A stretch of 19,498 nt of DNA, taken from Maricaulis sp042095695. Lineage in GTDB: Bacteria; Pseudomonadota; Alphaproteobacteria; Caulobacterales; Maricaulaceae. Shown piece by piece: positions 8,033-14,260 of the stretch. Position 1 is the stretch's first letter. Each line of letters opens with the position of its first letter. Location: the NCBI GenBank assembly GCA_042095695.1, contig JBELMP010000029.1:1-19498 (forward strand), read 5' to 3'. A program made the translations under genes and the position numbers. The notes beneath the pieces are model-generated. The model was not told where the DNA came from. It did no database searches and saw nothing but the letters and a program-made list of their open reading frames with translations.

Positions 8033-8879
8033 GGATCAGCTCGCCACGCGCAACCGTATCCAGAAGGGCCTGCGCCTGGTTACGCTCCTGCATCAACACC
8101 TCATAGGTCGGCAGGTTTGTATCGCGCTCAATCAGTGTTGCGACAGGTCCTGCCTGGTGGATGAGATAGGTGTAGAGCGCCCAGACTTCGCCGCGCACGG
8201 GCGCACCATGTGTATCGATGAGGAGCTCGCCGCCCAGGGCCTCGTCCTCTTCGTGACCGGCCAGGTGAATTTCGCCGATCGCCGCGAGTGGTAGCGCATC
8301 GATATAGGCGTGCGCGTCAAAGCCGAGATTATGAGCGCTGACAAAGATATTGTTGACGTCGATCAACAAGCCGCAGCCGGTGCGTCGCACGGCCTGGGCG
8401 AGGAATTCCGTCTCGCTCAACTCGTCCTGAAGGGCGATATAGCGTGAGGGGTTTTCCACCAGGATCTGCCGCCCCAGCGCTGTCTGCATCTGATCGATAT
8501 GCGCGCAGAATTGATCCAGCGCGACTTCGGTCATCGGTGTGGGTAGAAGATCGTTGAAATAGGTTCCCGACTGCATCGACCAGGCAAGATGCTCTGAAAC
8601 ACGAACCGGGTCGTAACGATCAACCAGCCTGCGCCAGCGGGCGAGGTGCTCGCTATTCAAGGGCTCGGCGCCGCCCAGCGACATGCCGACACCATGCAGA
8701 GACACCGGATGGTCGACACGGATGGCGTCCAGCCAGCTCAGGCGCGGACCGCCATCGGCCATGTAGTTTTCGGGGTGCACCTCGAACCAAAGGCCATCCG
8801 TCCGGTCTTCAAGCGCTTGGCGATAATGCTCAGGCTTGAGACCGAGTCCAGCTTTGGGGGAACTGAGGACGTCGGACAC
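8025..8879 (-). CDS. bufB: MNIO-family (DUF692) bufferin-maturation enzyme
   Basis: This is a multinuclear non-heme iron-dependent oxidative enzyme (DUF692), a TIM-barrel that in bufferin systems oxidises cysteines of the precursor to heterocycles. The 284-residue protein has the candidate metal ligands in family order: EVHPENY (H35, E37, N38), SLHGVGMSLG (H62), SEHLAW (E96, H97), VENPSRY (E142, N143), DVNNIFVSAHN (D174, N176, H183), EIHLAGH (E203, H205, H209), DTHG (D222, H224) and ERD (E251, D253). The GTG at 8879 is chosen because GGAGG stands 9 bases upstream. The longer GTG at 8918 lies inside a hairpin stem with no ribosome-binding site. It sits 56 bp after bufA and overlaps bufC by 8 bases. 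Family assignment is firm; the chemistry is inferred from relatives. Confidence 0.94.
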   Translation of the reverse strand: MSDVLSSPKAGLGLKPEHYRQALEDRTDGLWFEVHPENYMADGGPRLSWLDAIRVDHPVSLHGVGMSLGGAEPLNSEHLARWRRLVDRYDPVRVSEHLAWSMQSGTYFNDLLPTPMTEVALDQFCAHIDQMQTALGRQILVENPSRYIALQDELSETEFLAQAVRRTGCGLLIDVNNIFVSAHNLGFDAHAYIDALPLAAIGEIHLAGHEEDEALGGELLIDTHGAPVRGEVWALYTYLIHQAGPVATLIERDTNLPTYEVLMQERNQAQALLDTVARGELIHV

Positions 8880-8898
8880 GACGGACAGCCTCCGGTCA

Positions 8899-8920
8899 CG
8901 GTGCGGTCGAAACCGCACCG
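8899..8920 (-). promoter_or_regulatory. Perfect 9-bp hairpin between bufA and bufB
   Basis: CGGTGCGGT (8899-8907), a CGAA loop and ACCGCACCG (8912-8920) form a perfect GC-rich stem-loop in the 56-bp gap. No T tract follows on the minus strand, so it is not a classical terminator. It ends 15 bases after the bufA stop and 6 bases before the bufB GGAGG site. That position suits 3'-end protection of a processed bufA mRNA or partial attenuation, giving much precursor peptide and little enzyme. The role is inference; the structure is directly visible. Confidence 0.7.
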
Positions 8921-8935
8921 ATGGGGACGAGGGAA

Positions 8936-9226
8936 TTACGGACGCTCGACCGGGTCCAGCGAGCCATTGCCATACGGGGTCTCGATGCTCTCGCAGGTAC
9001 CCTCAGGCACATAGGTCCAGGCATTGCCCTGGAAATCCGTGGTGGACGTCCCGGCGCAAGAGGTACCCGGGCCGGCGGCGCAATCATTTTCACCCGCCAG
9101 GGAGATGCCATAGCACTGCTCCATTTCGCCATCAGCGGCGACGGTCGCAGCGTTGGCAGCAGCGGCGGACAGGGACAGAGCCAGTGCAGAAGCGGCGACG
9201 GCAGCGAATTGCTTTTCAGCTTTCAT
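8936..9226 (-). CDS. bufA: Bufferin precursor peptide (DUF2282, BufA-like)
   Basis: This is a 96-residue secreted precursor. Residues 1-26 form a Sec signal peptide (KAEK basic start, Ala/Leu-rich core, likely cleavage ANA|ATVA). The mature part has exactly four cysteines, C38, C49, C57 and C78, in the DUF2282 pattern ExCYGIxxAGxNDC...SCAGTS...GNAWTYVPxGTC. In Caulobacter relatives such cysteines are modified by BufB/BufC and the exported peptide binds copper. A fifth conserved feature is the short acidic tail ending DPVERP. The ATG at 9226 has AGGAG 9 bases upstream; the longer upstream reading is not credible because it would bury the signal peptide. It is first in the bufA-bufB-bufC-DoxX run and its promoter must lie in 9227-9373. 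Confidence 0.93.
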   Translation of the reverse strand: MKAEKQFAAVAASALALSLSAAAANAATVAADGEMEQCYGISLAGENDCAAGPGTSCAGTSTTDFQGNAWTYVPEGTCESIETPYGNGSLDPVERP

Positions 9227-9373
9227 GTTCGATTTCTCCTCGATGCGGCGCCGGAAATGACAAAGGGGGATGGCCCGGCCCGATGCGTGGAGATAATCAG
9301 ACGCCGATGAGAAAGGCCAATAACGAGCGACTGGCAATTCGTCACCTTCGCGTTATCGAGCGTCAGCAGGCCG

Positions 9374-10525
9374 TTAGCCGTTTGTGAGCGCGTCCAGATC
9401 AACCGCTTGCGCCCGCACGGTTTCACCGTCGATATCCCGGATCTCGAGCCGCAGCTCTGCGGACTCCCAGTCAATCTCGATCGCGCCATAATTTACCGGC
9501 GCATACATATCGCCGATGCGATGTGGTCCGGGTTCATTATTCTCATCGCGGAAGGACAGGTTGAGCGAAGAGGAGGTGATTTCATAAAGCGGGTAGTCGA
9601 TGACATCTTCTCGGACATAGAGGCCGGAAGAATGCCGGTCGCCCGAAACGATCACCACGCCATCGGCACCGCTGCGGGTAATCACGTCGTAAAGACGCTC
9701 GCGCTCATGTGGCATTGTGCGCCAGGCCTCCCATCCGTGACCATCTGCGAGCACCTGTATGGATGAGATAATCAGACGAAGGTCTGCCGGCTCGGCCAGC
9801 ACCTCTTCGAACCAGGCCCATTGTTCCTCTCCGAGCATGGACACGCTGGTATCCTCGCTCGGCACATAGCGCTCGCGCCCGACGGCGCCGCGTTCCGGTG
9901 TCGGCGTCAGAGCGCCGCGGAAGTATCGCGTATCGAGCAGGATCACCTGAACGCGTTGCCCATCCGGACCAAAGATCCGACTGGTATGCAGACCCGGTCG
10001 CGCTCGCCGCTCATCATCTGACGGGACTCGCCAGAATTCGAGGAAGAGTTCTTCTGCGAAGCCTTTATAGGGAAATTCACGACCAAGATCATTCATGCCG
10101 AAATCATGATCATCCCAGGTCGCCAGCATCGGCGTCGACTGGCGCAGATTCACGAAGGGCTCGGCCGCCGCGAGATCCGCATAAGCCTGGCGCAGCTCCG
10201 GCAAGGTTGCGTCCCAGGAATAGGCATCGCCATAGACATTGTCGCCGGTATAGATGAAGAGATCGCCGGCATCCTCAGTGATCGAATTCAGGATCGGCAG
10301 GGGCTCGTCGCCACGATGGCAGGAGCCGAAGAGGATGGTCTGCAGCACCGCATCCGCCGCCGGCTCGCCCGGCCCCTCCGGCGCCCGGGGTCGTTCCACG
10401 TCAAGCTGCGCATAGTATGGCGCGAGTGCGTCGACGACACTGGCGGGTGGTGCGGAGGATTGATCCTGATCGGTGCCGCAGGCGGCCAGGAAACACGTTG
10501 CAGTCGCTAAAAAGATATGGCGCAT
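9374..10525 (-). CDS. PhoD-like metallophosphatase lipoprotein
   Basis: This is a 383-residue predicted lipoprotein phosphatase or phosphodiesterase of the PhoD/metallophos type. Residues 1-16 are a lipoprotein signal (MRHIFLATATCFLAAC, lipobox LAAC with Cys16). The next residues, GTDQ, carry Asp at +3 rather than +2. Metal-site motifs are FGSCHRGDE (66-74), YTGDNVYGD (92-100), TWDDHDFGMND (136-146) and SGDRHSSG toward the C-terminus, the PhoD order. The substrate is unknown; PhoD-like enzymes cleave phosphomonoesters or phosphodiesters outside the cytoplasm. ATG 10525 is chosen for AGGGGGAT 7 bases upstream and the signal peptide; the open frame reaches 10621 but would bury the signal. It ends 147 bp before bufA on the same strand, and two adjoining palindromes lie just upstream of its start. 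Confidence 0.85.
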   Translation of the reverse strand: MRHIFLATATCFLAACGTDQDQSSAPPASVVDALAPYYAQLDVERPRAPEGPGEPAADAVLQTILFGSCHRGDEPLPILNSITEDAGDLFIYTGDNVYGDAYSWDATLPELRQAYADLAAAEPFVNLRQSTPMLATWDDHDFGMNDLGREFPYKGFAEELFLEFWRVPSDDERRARPGLHTSRIFGPDGQRVQVILLDTRYFRGALTPTPERGAVGRERYVPSEDTSVSMLGEEQWAWFEEVLAEPADLRLIISSIQVLADGHGWEAWRTMPHERERLYDVITRSGADGVVIVSGDRHSSGLYVREDVIDYPLYEITSSSLNLSFRDENNEPGPHRIGDMYAPVNYGAIEIDWESAELRLEIRDIDGETVRAQAVDLDALTNG

Positions 10526-10550
10526 GGAAAATCCCCCTAATCCCCTCGGC

Positions 10551-10571
10551 ATAGCGCTATAGTGTGACACT
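10551..10571. promoter_or_regulatory. Two adjoining palindromes upstream of the phosphatase gene
   Basis: ATAGCGCTAT (10551-10560) is a perfect 10-bp palindrome and AGTGTGACACT (10561-10571) a perfect 11-bp odd palindrome; they abut without a gap. They lie 26-46 bases upstream of the lipoprotein phosphatase ATG, where an operator overlapping the promoter would be expected. The regulator is unknown. Confidence 0.4.
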
Positions 10572-10624
10572 TCAATGAGATGCGCGAGATGACCGGGATA
10601 GGGCGGAAGGCCGTTTGTCAATTG

Positions 10625-11017
10625 CTAGCCGGCCATGATCGCCCACATCAGCCGACCGGGCATGAAGGCGAAAACACCGGGGATCATCAGGGCTGCGAAA
10701 AACAAGCTGAGGGCAGAGTTGCGATGCGCCCGTATCCGGCCCTGCCGCACCTCGCGCACCAGGCCGAACAGGCCGAAGAAGGTCAGCGGGACAAAGATGT
10801 GGATGAAGGAAAAACTGCCATTATTGATCTCGCGAATGAAGATGGCCGTGCTGGCGACGGTGATCATCAAGAGCACAAAACCCATCCCCAGGATTCGGTG
10901 GACCAGCCGTCCTTTCGGTCGAGCCAGTTGGATAACCCCGACCAGCAAGGCCCCCAGTGCCGATAGAGTATGGACCTGGATCACCAATGGCGCTTCCAAG
11001 AAGTATTCGAAATTCAT
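10625..11017 (-). CDS. DUF2306-type four-span membrane protein
   Basis: This is a 130-residue inner-membrane protein with four predicted spans (about 12-32, 41-61, 71-88 and 102-125). It matches the DUF2306 style: His16 in the first helix, KGRLVHRILGMGF at the second helix (His40), an aromatic third helix with His73, and RAHRNSALSLFFAALMIPG near the end (His98). The regularly placed histidines in or near helices would suit heme or quinone contacts, but that is only inference. Its ATG faces the LytTR regulator gene across 138 bp, so the two may share a control region. The phosphatase gene follows 99 bp downstream. The function of this family is not established. Confidence 0.65.
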   Translation of the reverse strand: MNFEYFLEAPLVIQVHTLSALGALLVGVIQLARPKGRLVHRILGMGFVLLMITVASTAIFIREINNGSFSFIHIFVPLTFFGLFGLVREVRQGRIRAHRNSALSLFFAALMIPGVFAFMPGRLMWAIMAG

Positions 11018-11104
11018 GGCCGTAATCTCCCGTCCGCTTTCAGGTCTGATCTATACGGAGCGCATGGGCGGGTCTGCTGCCTTTGCGCAAATGGGATGCC
11101 GGGC

Positions 11105-11137
11105 TTCGCGAAATACGCTAGATGTCGGTTCACGAAA
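11105..11137. repeat. Direct repeat in the LytTR/DUF2306 divergent control region
   Basis: TTCGCGAAA (11105-11113) and TTCACGAAA (11129-11137) match at 8 of 9 bases with a start-to-start distance of 24 bases. LytTR regulators usually bind two 9-bp direct repeats about 21-22 bases apart, so the spacing here is slightly long. It lies 19-51 bases before the LytTR start codon and is a candidate autoregulatory site. Confidence 0.35.
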
Positions 11138-11155
11138 CGCGAACTGACACGATCG

Positions 11156-11890
11156 ATGCTGGCGAATTTGCGAGAGAGATTGTTGAATTTGGTTCCGGTC
11201 ATCGCGATCGGGTCATTCCTGGCGATCATCGGCCCCTATGGCACACATGATCTGGGCATGCCGGGCGTCTGGCTCTACTGGACCGGCCTTATGGCTCTGG
11301 GATGGGCGAGCGGCAGCCTCGCCGGCGGTATGTTCGAGCGCTTGCAGCTGCCCTGGCCGATGCCCTTGATCTACGGGCTGGTCTCCATTCTCGTATCGCT
11401 CCCGGTCACACTGGCTGTCTTGACCGTTCAGGCCCTGATCGGTGAACCGGTCTCCTGGCAGGGACTGCCGGTCGTCTTCATCCTGGTCTGGGTTATCTCT
11501 GCGGCCGTGACGGCTGTGAACTGGCTGCGCCATGAGCGGACACTCAAACAGGCAGCGGTTGAACCGCCGGCGATCAGCCCCGCGCTGACAGCCAAACTCC
11601 CGCCTCGATTGCGTCAGGCTGAGCTTGTCGCACTACAATCGGAAGATCACTATCTCCGGGTCCATACGCGTGCCGGAGATGTACTCATCCTGATGCGTCT
11701 GAGCGATGCCATGGAGGCAGTGGCAGGCCTGGATGGTCTGCAAACCCATCGGTCCTGGTGGGTCGCCCGGGCCGTGCTTGAGGATGTCGAGCGGGGCAAT
11801 GGGCGCGCGGTTTTGCATCTCACCGGCGAGTTGCGTGCCCCGGTTAGCCGCACCTATGCGCCGAAGCTGCGCGAAGCCGGCTGGTATTAG
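11156..11890 (+). CDS. Membrane-anchored LytTR-domain transcription regulator
   Basis: This 244-residue protein has four predicted transmembrane spans (about 12-28, 37-57, 68-92, 104-124). A short linker leads to a C-terminal LytTR DNA-binding domain (about 148-244). Domain marks are ELVALQSEDHYLRVHT (156-171), GLQTHRSWWVARAVL and the closing VSRTYAPKLREAGW. There is no receiver domain, so the signal is presumably sensed in the membrane or through a partner protein. ATG 11156 is chosen because the hydrophobic region starts here; the open frame upstream has no matching features, and no clear ribosome-binding site is visible. It is divergent from the DUF2306 membrane protein, a plausible partner or target. 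Its stop overlaps the convergent acetyltransferase stop by 4 bases. Targets are unknown. Confidence 0.8.
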   Translation: MLANLRERLLNLVPVIAIGSFLAIIGPYGTHDLGMPGVWLYWTGLMALGWASGSLAGGMFERLQLPWPMPLIYGLVSILVSLPVTLAVLTVQALIGEPVSWQGLPVVFILVWVISAAVTAVNWLRHERTLKQAAVEPPAISPALTAKLPPRLRQAELVALQSEDHYLRVHTRAGDVLILMRLSDAMEAVAGLDGLQTHRSWWVARAVLEDVERGNGRAVLHLTGELRAPVSRTYAPKLREAGWY

Positions 11891-12414
11891 TGCGCCCGCC
11901 AGTCGGCAACAGTCTGCTCCCAGATATCCACGGTAACACCGAAACCGGCGACTTCGCCCCGTCGTCCCTTGAAGCCGGAGCCCAGCTTGCGTGCCACGCC
12001 CTGACTGGCCAGATTGCCGTCATCGATCAGATGGATCACCTCGGACCAGCCCAACCTGTCGAACACAAAGTCCATACAGGCCGCCGCTGCCTCATGGGCA
12101 TAGCCCTTACCCCAGGCCTGGCGTTTGATCGTCCAGCCGATCTCCGGCTGCGGCCATAAATGGGGATACCAGGGACCGACGCGGCCCAACCATTCGCCCG
12201 TGGCCCGATCAACGACCGAGAAGAAGCCATAGCCTCGCAATTGCCAATGACCGAGCAGGGTGCAAAACCCCCTCCAGGCGATAGCTTCATCCTGTACACC
12301 GCCGATGAAGCGCGCAGTTTCCTCATCGCTCATCATGGCAGCGATATGGGGGAAGTCAGCCTCTTCCGGCATGCGCAGAAGCAGACGATCAGTTTCGATT
12401 CGGGGTGTTGTCAT
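11887..12414 (-). CDS. GNAT family N-acetyltransferase (RimJ/RimL type)
   Basis: This is a 175-residue acetyl-CoA-dependent acetyltransferase of the GNAT fold; the acceptor is unknown. It starts with the usual PRIETDRLLLRMPEEADFP strand-helix. The PEIGWTIKRQAWGKGYAHEA segment (90-109) contains the acetyl-CoA pyrophosphate loop (Q99-A-W-G-K-G-Y-A), followed by HLIDDGNLASQGVARKLG, typical of RimJ/RimL-like members. ATG 12414 is chosen because the family homology begins exactly there; the 55 extra upstream codons show no family features. The gene points toward the LytTR gene and the two stop codons overlap by 4 bases. The 221 bp between its start and the TspO-like gene hold both divergent promoters; I see no gene there. 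Confidence 0.88.
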   Translation of the reverse strand: MTTPRIETDRLLLRMPEEADFPHIAAMMSDEETARFIGGVQDEAIAWRGFCTLLGHWQLRGYGFFSVVDRATGEWLGRVGPWYPHLWPQPEIGWTIKRQAWGKGYAHEAAAACMDFVFDRLGWSEVIHLIDDGNLASQGVARKLGSGFKGRRGEVAGFGVTVDIWEQTVADWRAH

Positions 12415-12635
12415 GGGCCTAAGCGACGCTTTTGCTGCCGATGCGTCAAGGGGGAAGAGGCGGGGGCGCCACCGCTTGCTGGAGTATAGAATATGAGTGC
12501 GGGAGCGCTCGCCTGATCCGGCCGTTCTGACTAGATGGAGAGCGTGGGTAGTTTCAACGCGCGTCCTTATTGCCGCCAAAGTCTGGCGCGAGGCTTGCTT
12601 GGGTGCGCGGTGTGTAAACTCTTTGGGTGGGCTAG

Positions 12636-13154
12636 ATGATGGACGAAAGTGGTCGTCCCAGCATTGTCAGATTTCTGGTTTACCAGATCATCGCCGCGGG
12701 CCTGGCCGGTGGGCTGACCGGCTGGATCAATGCCAGCGGAGCGATGAACTGGGCCGAGACCCTCGCGGCACCGAACTGGTCCTTCGGGTCGGGGACCAAT
12801 GTCGTCACGGGCATGTTGATCCTGCAGCCGATCGCCATTTCCCTCTGGCTGAGCCAGCGCAGCGGCCGCGACGGGCTGCGTACCCTTTGTTCAGTCCTGA
12901 TCCTTGGTGTGATCGGCGTGCTAATCGCCCAGCTCATGTTCTTTTTTGGCACACGCGACATTGAGGCAAGCTTCATCGCGCACCTGGCGGCGGCGGTTTA
13001 CATGCTCTTCGCGACCGGCATTGTCGGACGCTGCTCGCGCACCGCGGGCTATCTGCTCTGGCCGCTTTTTGCCTGGCAATGCTACCATGTCGCGCTGATG
13101 TTCGAATTCATGCGCCTGAATGGGGCCTTCTCCATCGCCAGCGGTCTCGGATAG
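12636..13154 (+). CDS. Divergent TspO/MBR-like membrane protein
   Basis: This is a 172-residue membrane protein with about five hydrophobic segments, the fold count of TspO (tryptophan-rich sensory protein, a porphyrin/cholesterol-binding translocator homologue). Segment matches seen by eye are LAAPNWSFGSGTNVVTGM (43-60, like KPxWxPPxWVFGPVWTxLY), ALW-like AISLWLSQRSG (67-77), QLMFFFGTRD (99-108, like LFFGLRSP) and LLWPLFAWQCYHVALMFEFMRLN (140-162, like LLxPYLxWVxFAxxLNYxIWRLN). Several tryptophans normally present are replaced, so ligand binding may differ. The start may be either of two consecutive ATGs; no strong ribosome-binding site is visible. The stop lies 102 bp from the convergent mdh stop, with the mdh terminator between. 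Confidence 0.6.
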   Translation: MMDESGRPSIVRFLVYQIIAAGLAGGLTGWINASGAMNWAETLAAPNWSFGSGTNVVTGMLILQPIAISLWLSQRSGRDGLRTLCSVLILGVIGVLIAQLMFFFGTRDIEASFIAHLAAAVYMLFATGIVGRCSRTAGYLLWPLFAWQCYHVALMFEFMRLNGAFSIASGLG

Positions 13155-13164
13155 CGCCAACCGC

Positions 13165-13206
13165 GCAGGCCCAGCCAAAAAAGAAGCAGGCCCAGCCAAA
13201 AAAGAA
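13165..13206. repeat. Perfect 21-bp tandem duplication at the mdh 3' end
   Basis: Two identical copies of a 21-base unit beginning GCAGGCCCAGCC and ending AAAAAAGAA lie at 13165-13185 and 13186-13206. On the minus strand each gives a TTCTTTTTT tract, and the right-hand one serves as the U tract of the mdh terminator. Perfect identity suggests a recent slippage duplication. Confidence 0.95.
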
Positions 13207-13232
13207 AAAGGCGACGGGATATCCCGCCGCCT
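13198..13232 (-). terminator. Intrinsic terminator of mdh
   Basis: The stem spans 13209-13232: in minus-strand RNA AGGCG-G-CGGGA, loop UA, UCCCG-U-CGCCU, with a single G-U wobble that would be an A-C mismatch on the plus strand. A TTTTTCTTTTTT tract (complement of 13197-13208) follows at once. It starts 23 bases after the mdh stop. The plus-strand side is followed only by TGTTTT, so it may work weakly for the convergent TspO-like gene. Confidence 0.9.
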
Positions 13233-13255
13233 GTGTTTTCCCGGTGTCAGCCGCT

Positions 13256-14218
13256 TCAGGCGAGGCTTGGCTCAAGACCCTTACAGGCCTCGACCAGGCC
13301 CTTCACCGCATCGACAGAATGGTCGAACATGGCCTGTTCGTCGGCGTTCAGAGAAATCTCGACGACTTTCTCGACCCCGCCGGCACCGATGACCACCGGT
13401 ACACCGACATAGAGGTCATCCTGGCCAAACTGACCCGTCAGGTGCGCTGCGCAAGGCAGGATGCGCTTCTTGTCACGAAGATAGGACACGGCCATCGCAA
13501 TCGCGCTTTCCGCGGGAGCATAATAGGCCGAACCATTCCCCAGAAGAGCAACGATCTCACCGCCACCCTTACGGGTCCGGTCTACGATTGCGTCCATTTT
13601 CTCGGACGTGGACCAGCCCATTTCAATCATGTCGGGCACCGGAATGCCGGCAATGGTGGAGTAGCGCAGCAGCGGCACCATTGTGTCGCCATGCCCGCCC
13701 ATCACGAAGGCGGTCACGTCTTCGACGGAAACTTCGAATTCATCGGCCAGGAAGTGCCGGAAACGTGCACTGTCGAGCACGCCCGCCATGCCGACCACCT
13801 TGTTGTGCGGCAGGCCGGAGAATTCGCGAAGCGCCCAGACCATGGCATCGAGCGGGTTGGTGATGCAGATCACGAAAGCGTCCGGCGCATGCTTGGCGAT
13901 CCCCTCGCCAACCGCCTTCATCACTTTGAGATTAATACCCAGCAGGTCGTCGCGGCTCATACCCGGCTTGCGCGGAACACCGGCGGTGACGATGCAGACA
14001 TCCGCACCGGCGATCGCGGCGTAATCATCTGAACCGGCCAGCTTGCTGTCCTTCCCGAAGACCGGGGAGGCCTCGGCGATATCAAGCGCCTTGCCCTTGG
14101 CAATGCCTTCGGCGATATCGAACAGGACGACATCGCCCAATTCTTCGCGTGCAGCGATATGGGCGAGCGTGCCGCCGATCATGCCGGAACCGATGAGTGC
14201 AATCTTTTTGCGGGCCAT
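13256..14218 (-). CDS. mdh: Malate dehydrogenase (LDH-like, NAD-dependent)
   Basis: This enzyme oxidises malate to oxaloacetate with NAD in the TCA cycle. The 320-residue protein is of the LDH-like type usual in alphaproteobacteria. It has GSGMIGG (10-16) for NAD, Asp34 choosing NAD over NADP, the substrate loop GVPRKPGMSR with Arg83 and Arg89, TNPLDAM (120-126), the proton-relay Asp149 with Arg152 (GVLDSARFR), and catalytic His176 in MGGHGDT. The arginine at position 83 marks malate rather than lactate specificity. AAGGAGG stands 5 bases before the ATG and a 15-bp tandem repeat immediately precedes it. It follows the O-methyltransferase and ends in a strong terminator, so it is not cotranscribed with sucC-sucD, which lie 11 kb further on. 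Confidence 0.98.
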   Translation of the reverse strand: MARKKIALIGSGMIGGTLAHIAAREELGDVVLFDIAEGIAKGKALDIAEASPVFGKDSKLAGSDDYAAIAGADVCIVTAGVPRKPGMSRDDLLGINLKVMKAVGEGIAKHAPDAFVICITNPLDAMVWALREFSGLPHNKVVGMAGVLDSARFRHFLADEFEVSVEDVTAFVMGGHGDTMVPLLRYSTIAGIPVPDMIEMGWSTSEKMDAIVDRTRKGGGEIVALLGNGSAYYAPAESAIAMAVSYLRDKKRILPCAAHLTGQFGQDDLYVGVPVVIGAGGVEKVVEISLNADEQAMFDHSVDAVKGLVEACKGLEPSLA

Positions 14219-14230
14219 TGGGGCCTCCTT

Positions 14231-14260
14231 GAGCGGGATAATTCAGAGCGGAATAATTCG
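14231..14260. repeat. 15-bp tandem repeat in the mdh leader
   Basis: GAGCGGGATAATTCA (14231-14245) and GAGCGGAATAATTCG (14246-14260) are adjacent copies with two mismatches. On the mdh strand they end directly at the AAGGAGG ribosome-binding site. A loose promoter-like pair, TTGCAG and TAGACC with 17 bases between them, lies just upstream, so the repeat would fall at the start site or in the 5' leader, where a repressor or RNA-level control could act. Confidence 0.6.

Noticed and set aside
8880..8918. Start of bufB at GTG 8918
   Set aside because: That codon lies in the arm of a perfect hairpin and has no Shine-Dalgarno sequence, whereas GTG 8879 has GGAGG at good spacing and gives the usual family length.
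12415..12635. Possible tRNA or small RNA in the 221-bp gap before the TspO-like gene
   Set aside because: No cloverleaf, no T-loop consensus and no terminator hairpin with U tract were found; only a short GAGCGCTC palindrome is present.
13140..13240. Histone H1-like lysine-rich tail (AQPKKK repeats) as an extension of the TspO-like protein
   Set aside because: The TspO-like frame ends naturally at 13154 just after the family's last helix; the lysine-rich reading is in another frame and comes from the 21-bp duplication and the terminator A tract.
13079..14032. Long plus-strand open frame opposite mdh (317 aa)
   Set aside because: It is the antisense shadow of mdh; the opposite strand has all malate dehydrogenase motifs, and the frame's product has no recognisable domain.
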